Shown: positions 59,872 through 64,000 of the stretch, piece after piece | How the letters are laid out: each line of letters starts with the position of its first letter | Numbering within the stretch: the stretch's first letter is position 1 | Source: an uncultured Acetobacteraceae bacterium | Lineage (GTDB): Bacteria; Pseudomonadota; Alphaproteobacteria; Acetobacterales; Acetobacteraceae | DNA: 64,000 nt | Assembly (NCBI GenBank): GCA_903907955.1 | Contig: CAIVPZ010000041.1 | Location: forward strand, 124,001 to 188,000 | Reading direction: 5' to 3' | The notes under the pieces: generated by a model | The model's input: the letters and a program-made list of their open reading frames with translations, nothing else | Database searches by the model: none | What the model was told of the DNA's origin: nothing | Made by a program: the position numbers and the translations under genes

Positions 59872-61020
59872 ATGCCGCCCATCACCAGGCCCACATCCGC
59901 CCTTGTTTTCGTGTGCACGCCCAGGCTGCGCATGTTCGCCTGTGTGTCCACCCTGGCGCTGCTCTCCGCCTGCGCTTCCCACACCGGCCAGCAGCTGACG
60001 GCGAGCCAGGAGGCGGCGCATTACCAGGCCCACGCCCGGCGCGACTATACCCCGCCCGGTCCGCGTTCCGACCCGTGGGGCCCCTATATCGTCGAGGCGT
60101 CGGCACGCTTCGATATCCCCGAGCGCTGGATTCGGGAGGTCATGCGGGTGGAATCCAGCTTCAACCCGCTGGATACCTCGCAGGTCGGCGCGATGGGGCT
60201 GATGCAGGTGATGCCGGAAACCTATGACGGCCTGCGCGCCCGCTACAATCTTGGCGACGACGCCTACGAGCCGCACGACAACGTCATGGCGGGCACTGCC
60301 TACCTGCGCGAGATGTACGACATCTACGGATCGCCGGGCTTCCTGGCGGCCTACAATGCCGGGCCGGGGCGGCTGGACGATTATCTTACCCGCAACCGTC
60401 CGTTGCCGGACGAGACCCGCAACTACGTGCGCAAGATCGCGCCGTACATTGCCGACAGCACGCCGAACCGCCCGTCGGCGGGCAGCAACGTCGCCATGAA
60501 CCAGTTGCCGATCGAGATCCCGCCCGGGCCGCGTTATCCGCATCACCGGCAGGCGCCGGTGGCCCTGGCCGAAAACCGGTATGGCCGCCAGGTGCCGCAG
60601 CGTTCGGTGCAGACCGTTTCCCTGGCCGTGCTGCCGCGCCCGGTGCCGCCGCCGCAACCGGTGCAGTTTGCTTCCGCCTCCCCGTCGCGCCACGGTTTTC
60701 ACCTGATCTCCCCGGCGATGGCCGATACGCTGCCGGTGCAGCATGCCAGTGCCGGCGCATCCGGTGGCAACTGGGCGATCCAGGTCGGTGCCTTCGGCAA
60801 GGAGGGGCAGGCCCGGGCGGCGGCCGACGCCGCGCGCGGCCAGGCGCGCGACCTGCTGGCGCATGCACGGCCGGCGGTCGGCACGGTGCATTCGTCCAGC
60901 GCCACGCTGTATCGCGCCCGTCTGACCGGCCTGTCGCGCGACGCTGCGGTGCAGGCGTGCGAGAAGCTTGGGCATGGCCACGGATCTTGCATCGTGCTGT
61001 CGCCGGAGTCGCAGGGCTAG
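59872..61020 (+). CDS. Lytic transglycosylase lipoprotein with SLT and SPOR domains
   Basis: 382 residues from ATG at 59872 (GGAGG 12 bases before; an inner ATG at 59932 is possible). The lipobox LLSAC ends the signal. The SLT domain (residues about 60-190) shows catalytic Glu in MRVESSFNP, then GAMGLMQVMPETYDG and AAYNAGPGR. A Pro-rich linker leads to a C-terminal SPOR domain (NWAIQVGAFGKEGQARAAAD), which binds denuded glycan strands. It cleaves peptidoglycan, probably at septa. Confidence 0.9.
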   Translation: MPPITRPTSALVFVCTPRLRMFACVSTLALLSACASHTGQQLTASQEAAHYQAHARRDYTPPGPRSDPWGPYIVEASARFDIPERWIREVMRVESSFNPLDTSQVGAMGLMQVMPETYDGLRARYNLGDDAYEPHDNVMAGTAYLREMYDIYGSPGFLAAYNAGPGRLDDYLTRNRPLPDETRNYVRKIAPYIADSTPNRPSAGSNVAMNQLPIEIPPGPRYPHHRQAPVALAENRYGRQVPQRSVQTVSLAVLPRPVPPPQPVQFASASPSRHGFHLISPAMADTLPVQHASAGASGGNWAIQVGAFGKEGQARAAADAARGQARDLLAHARPAVGTVHSSSATLYRARLTGLSRDAAVQACEKLGHGHGSCIVLSPESQG

Positions 61021-61355
61021 GCGGGGCCGGCGCGAACGCAACGATCAGGCGCGTGCGCCGGCAGGCAGCGTGACTGGATCAGGAAGGCCTGACAGGCGGG
61101 CAGAGCCTGCCGGAATTCGGTCGGCGACGGAGCGGAGGCGGCAAGCCCGCGCCGCATTTCCGTGGGCCCGCTGAAGACATGCGGCCACGGGCTAACCGCT
61201 CTCCGCCAGCGGTTCGGCTGGGAAATGCTGGCGGTTCGGTCCTCAGGCAGAATTTATTTGCACCCACGTCATTCCTGACCGCCATATCGGGCTCATCACG
61301 CGCGAAGCGGAACTTGTTTTCCGAATTGCCCTGCTGAGCAACCAGGAGTGCGGCG
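61021..61355. other. 335-base spacer, nothing recognised
   Basis: Between the transglycosylase and the Ntn hydrolase genes. No gene, tRNA or strong hairpin found. The part from about 61230 is relatively AT-rich and may hold the hydrolase promoter. Confidence 0.3.
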
Positions 61356-62468
61356 ATGTTGCGGTCGTACCGAACGGGATGGCAACGGGTTGTCACGGCG
61401 GTGCTGGCCAGCGTGCTTCCATTGCAGAATGCCGCAGCCTGCACGTCGTTCCTCCTCGAGGCTGCGGATGGCGGCAAAGTCTACGGCCGGACCATGGAGT
61501 TTGGCCTGGCGCTCGACTCACAACTGGTTGTCGTGCCGCGCAAGCTGGCGCTCACCGGCACCGGGCCGGACGGAAAGGCGGGCACCGGGCTGGCCTGGAC
61601 GACCAGATATGGTGTCGCCGGCACCAACGGACTTGGCCTGCCCATCGTCGTGGACGGCGTGAACGAGGCCGGGTTGGCCGGCGGCTTGCTGTACCTGCCG
61701 AATATCGCAGTGTTCCAGGACGTCGCGCCGGCCGATGCCGGGACCTCCATCGCCTCCTACGAGTTGTTGCTCTACACGCTCACCCGTTTTGCCACCGTGG
61801 CCGAGGCGCGGGAGGGCATTGCAAGGATCAAAGTGAACCGGGCGCCGCAGGCTGCCTTCAGGATGCCGGTGCCGGTGCACATGACGCTGCATGACGCCAC
61901 CGGCGCCAGCATCGTCGTGGAATATATCGACGGGGTGCTGCATATCACCGACAATCCGACCGCGGTGATGACCAACGCGCCGTCGTTCGCCTGGCACATC
62001 ACCAACCTGAGCAATTACCTGGGGCTTTCGGTGACCGATCCGGCCCCGCGCCGGATCGGCGGCATCGAGCTTGTCCCGCCGAGCACCGGCACCGGCATGC
62101 TGGGTATTCCGGGCGACATGTCCTCGCCGTCGCGTTTCGTGCGGGCCTTTGTCTATGCGCACACCGCGCCGGTGACCTCCACCAGCGACGAGGCGGTGAT
62201 GACGGCCTTTCATCTGCTCAACAACTTCGATATTTCGCCCGGCACCATCCGCACCGAGGCCGGCGCGAAGGCGGGCGGTGGCGTAGCGGCGATCGAGACC
62301 ACCCAATGGATGGCGGTCAGCGACCTGAAGAACCGGCGTTTCTACATCCGCACCTATGGCGACTATCGGACGCAGGTGGTCGATCTGAAGGCCGCCAGAC
62401 TGGATGCGCCGGCCATGATATTCGTGCCGCTCGACAAGCCGGGCGCCCCGCAGGACGTGACACCCTGA
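61356..62468 (+). CDS. Choloylglycine hydrolase/penicillin acylase-like Ntn hydrolase
   Basis: 370 residues, AGGAG before the ATG. A signal peptide ends at NAAA and the mature protein starts with CTSFLLEAADGGKVYGRTME: the N-terminal Cys (residue 29) is the catalytic nucleophile of this Ntn class, and GRTMEF is the next conserved site. VDGVNEAGLAGGLLYLP and the late TTQWMAVSDLKNRRFYIRTY also fit. It would cleave linear amides in the periplasm, for example acyl-homoserine lactones or bile-acid-type conjugates; substrate is unknown. Confidence 0.85.
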   Translation: MLRSYRTGWQRVVTAVLASVLPLQNAAACTSFLLEAADGGKVYGRTMEFGLALDSQLVVVPRKLALTGTGPDGKAGTGLAWTTRYGVAGTNGLGLPIVVDGVNEAGLAGGLLYLPNIAVFQDVAPADAGTSIASYELLLYTLTRFATVAEAREGIARIKVNRAPQAAFRMPVPVHMTLHDATGASIVVEYIDGVLHITDNPTAVMTNAPSFAWHITNLSNYLGLSVTDPAPRRIGGIELVPPSTGTGMLGIPGDMSSPSRFVRAFVYAHTAPVTSTSDEAVMTAFHLLNNFDISPGTIRTEAGAKAGGGVAAIETTQWMAVSDLKNRRFYIRTYGDYRTQVVDLKAARLDAPAMIFVPLDKPGAPQDVTP

Positions 62469-62823
62469 TGCGGTGGAGCGCTCGGCGGTTCCGCCCAAGG
62501 GCTGCGGCAAGGGCAGGGAAGGCTTCGAACTTTGCCACGCAGCTATTCACGGTCCTGCATCTGGCAGAGTTGAACCAGCTTGGTGCACTGCCGGACCGAC
62601 CGCCTGCATCGACCTGACCGGGCGCGATCTGCTACAGTAGCAACAACATCCGGCGCGACAACATTGCCCGCAGCGGGCCTGCGCTGGCCGGAATCCGGGT
62701 GCGGCCCGACTTGCGGAAGCATTGGCTGCAATCGAGCACTTGACGCGAATCGGAATATTTGACGTGGTTAGCGTCCGATGGCGGCCGCGATGGGCTGGCT
62801 GCCCCCAGTAATGGTTGAACAGA
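62469..62823. other. 355-base spacer before mucR
   Basis: No gene found. It contains the short palindrome TGCTACAGTAGCA (62630-62642). Two TTGACG-like hexamers occur near 62740 and 62760 upstream of mucR, but no clear -10 is visible. Confidence 0.3.
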
Positions 62824-63291
62824 ATGTCAGGGCAGACTGAGGCCGAACTTTTCCGCCGGCTGACGGCGCAGATCGTGGCCGCTTACTTGGGGCACGACAA
62901 GCATGAAGTCGCCGACGTGTCGCCGCTGATCGAGTCCGTGTTCCGGACACTCGCGGGTCTTGGCAAGACACCCGACGAACCGGTCAGGCCGGAGCCGGCA
63001 GTGCCGATCAGGAAGTCGGTATTCCCCGACTACATCGTCTGCCTGGAAGACGGCAAGAAGCTGAAGATGCTCAAGCGGCATCTCAAGACCGCCTACGACC
63101 TGACGCCTGACCAGTACCGCGAGAAATGGGGATTGAATCGCGACTATCCCATGGTGGCGCCCAATTACGCCGAGCACCGCTCCTCGCTGGCCAAGAAGAT
63201 CGGCCTGGGACGCCGGCAGGAACCGGAGAAGACGGCGCCGGTGACGGCAAAGGTTCCGGGCAAGCGCGGGCGCAAGCCGGCGGTGAAGTAA
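62824..63291 (+). CDS. mucR: MucR/Ros family zinc-finger regulator
   Basis: 155 residues from ATG at 62824. The MucR core is complete: FPDYIVCLEDGKKLKMLKRH, then YDLTPDQYREKWGLNRDYPM and YAEHRSSLAKKIGLGR. The C-terminus is basic and Pro-rich (PGKRGRKPAVK). MucR proteins bind AT-rich DNA and act as global repressors or H-NS-like silencers in alphaproteobacteria. Monocistronic, convergent with mrp. Confidence 0.92.
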   Translation: MSGQTEAELFRRLTAQIVAAYLGHDKHEVADVSPLIESVFRTLAGLGKTPDEPVRPEPAVPIRKSVFPDYIVCLEDGKKLKMLKRHLKTAYDLTPDQYREKWGLNRDYPMVAPNYAEHRSSLAKKIGLGRRQEPEKTAPVTAKVPGKRGRKPAVK

Positions 63292-63319
63292 CCCAATGAT
63301 TTCCTAACGAACGGGGTCA

Positions 63320-63392
63320 AGGGGGCCACTGCCCCGTCGCGCCGAAGGCGTGCTGCGCGCGGGGCAGGTCCAGGGCAGCGCCCTGGCCCTGC
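63320..63392. repeat. REP-like inverted repeats between mucR and mrp
   Basis: CCAGGGC/GCCCTGG (63370-63386) and a region GGGGCCACTGCCCC around 63321-63335 that is close to the reverse of the 9432-9453 unit. Same family as the repeats at 9.4, 34.0 and 44.6 kb, here in opposite orientation and again at convergent gene ends. Confidence 0.65.
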
Positions 63393-63434
63393 CTTCAGTT
63401 TATCCTGGCGCCAATCGGACGCAGCAACGATAGC

Positions 63435-64000
63435 CTACCGCACCACGATACGCGGCCCGGCAGTCGCCGGTGCCCGCACCTTCTCCCAGACCCGCCGTGC
63501 GATCGAAGCAAACGCCACTGCGGCCGGACTGTCCGGCGCGGCGGCAACAATTGGCGTGCCGGCGTCCGAGCTGGTGCGGACATCCAGCAGCAGCGGCACT
63601 TCGCCGAGGAATTCGCAGCCCAGCCGGGCGGCTTCCTGCCGCGCCCCACCGTGGCCGAAAATCTCGGCCCGGTGGCCGCAGTCCGGGCAGCAGAAATAGC
63701 TCATGTTCTCGACCAGCCCGAGCACCGGCACGTTGGTGCGTTCGAACATGCGCACGCCGCGCCGGGCGTCGATCAGGGCGATGTCCTGCGGCGTCGAGAC
63801 GATCACCGCGCCGGCCAGGGCGACACGCTGCGCCATGGTGAGTTGGGCGTCGCCGGTGCCCGGTGGCATATCGACGATCAGGATGTCCAGCTTGCCCCAT
63901 TCCACCTGGCCCAGCATCTGCTCCAGCGCGCCCATCACCATGGGGCCGCGCCAGATCATCGGCGTTTCCTCCTCGACCAGGAAGCCGATCGACATGGCCG
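63435..64000 (-). CDS. mrp: Mrp/ApbC (NBP35-like) P-loop ATPase, C-terminal part
   Basis: About 188 residues are visible; the N-terminal part with the P-loop lies beyond the right edge. Visible signatures are SIGFLVEEETPMIWRGPMVM, LDILIVDMPPGTGDAQLTMA, STPQDIALIDARRGV, and NMSYFCCPDCGHRAEIFGHG with the CxxC pair that carries a transferable 4Fe-4S cluster in the dimer. These proteins serve as iron-sulfur scaffold or carrier, relevant for a cell with many Fe-S pigment enzymes. Confidence 0.93.
   Translation of the reverse strand, partial: AMSIGFLVEEETPMIWRGPMVMGALEQMLGQVEWGKLDILIVDMPPGTGDAQLTMAQRVALAGAVIVSTPQDIALIDARRGVRMFERTNVPVLGLVENMSYFCCPDCGHRAEIFGHGGARQEAARLGCEFLGEVPLLLDVRTSSDAGTPIVAAAPDSPAAVAFASIARRVWEKVRAPATAGPRIVVR

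Noticed and set aside
61079-61477. Minus-strand 132-codon frame before the Ntn hydrolase
   Set aside because: Overlaps the hydrolase signal peptide and catalytic Cys region and has no recognisable features.

Overview
The window is GC-rich and carries a near-complete photosynthesis gene cluster (about 9.4-59.2 kb) of an anoxygenic purple alphaproteobacterium. It includes a type II reaction centre with a four-haem PufC, LH1, the whole late bacteriochlorophyll a pathway and a methoxylated-carotenoid pathway. A very small high-potential iron-sulfur protein inside the cluster, both cyclase types and the general gene style suggest an Acetobacteraceae-type organism, possibly Rhodopila-like. That placement is an inference from the sequence, not a database result.

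Left flank (1-9.4 kb): copC/copD, a PstS-like binding protein, a membrane-anchored TAXI-type binding protein, a small methyltransferase, a polar-amino-acid-type ABC transporter whose binding protein is fused to a permease, and a membrane-anchored cytochrome c with two tandem haem domains.

Photosynthesis cluster: a leftward unit ppaA/aerR-ppsR-bchG-pucC-like-bchP (15.3-9.6 kb) diverges from a long rightward unit bchF-N-B-H-L-M-lhaA-puhA-puhB-puhC-orf94-acsF-puhE::cobW-hemA (15.7-32.2 kb). Most junctions in the rightward unit overlap by a few bases. Then follow the HiPIP gene, bchI-D-O, a DUF3422 gene, crtI-B, a small membrane protein, bchE-bchJ and a 2Fe-2S ferredoxin. crtD-crtC run leftward and diverge from the rightward superoperon crtE-crtF-bchC-X-Y-Z-pufBALMC. 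A tcuB-like membrane iron-sulfur protein lies directly behind pufC.

Regulation visible in the DNA: exact TGT-N12-ACA (PpsR/CrtJ-type) boxes in front of crtI and bchC, weaker ones at the bchF/ppaA and crtE/crtD divergent regions, an FNR-type box in front of bchE, and a perfect FNR palindrome in front of the ferredoxin gene. Strong hairpins sit at several gene ends. A family of GC-rich inverted repeats occurs four times, three of them at convergent gene ends.

How it works together: HemA feeds tetrapyrrole synthesis. BchI/D/H insert Mg, BchM methylates, and AcsF (with oxygen) or BchE (without) closes ring E. BchJ is tied to 8-vinyl reduction; BchNBL, BchXYZ, BchF, BchC, BchG and BchP complete bacteriochlorophyll a. 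Puh/LhaA proteins assemble the PufBALMC complex. The HiPIP and the diheme cytochrome are plausible donors to PufC, and the ferredoxin is a plausible donor to a biosynthetic enzyme such as BchE. Not found in the window: pufQ, pufX, pucBA, crtA.

Right flank (59.2-64 kb): a decayed ISAzo13-like transposase fragment, a SLT-SPOR lytic transglycosylase lipoprotein, a choloylglycine-hydrolase-like Ntn hydrolase, a MucR/Ros regulator and a truncated Mrp/ApbC ATPase.
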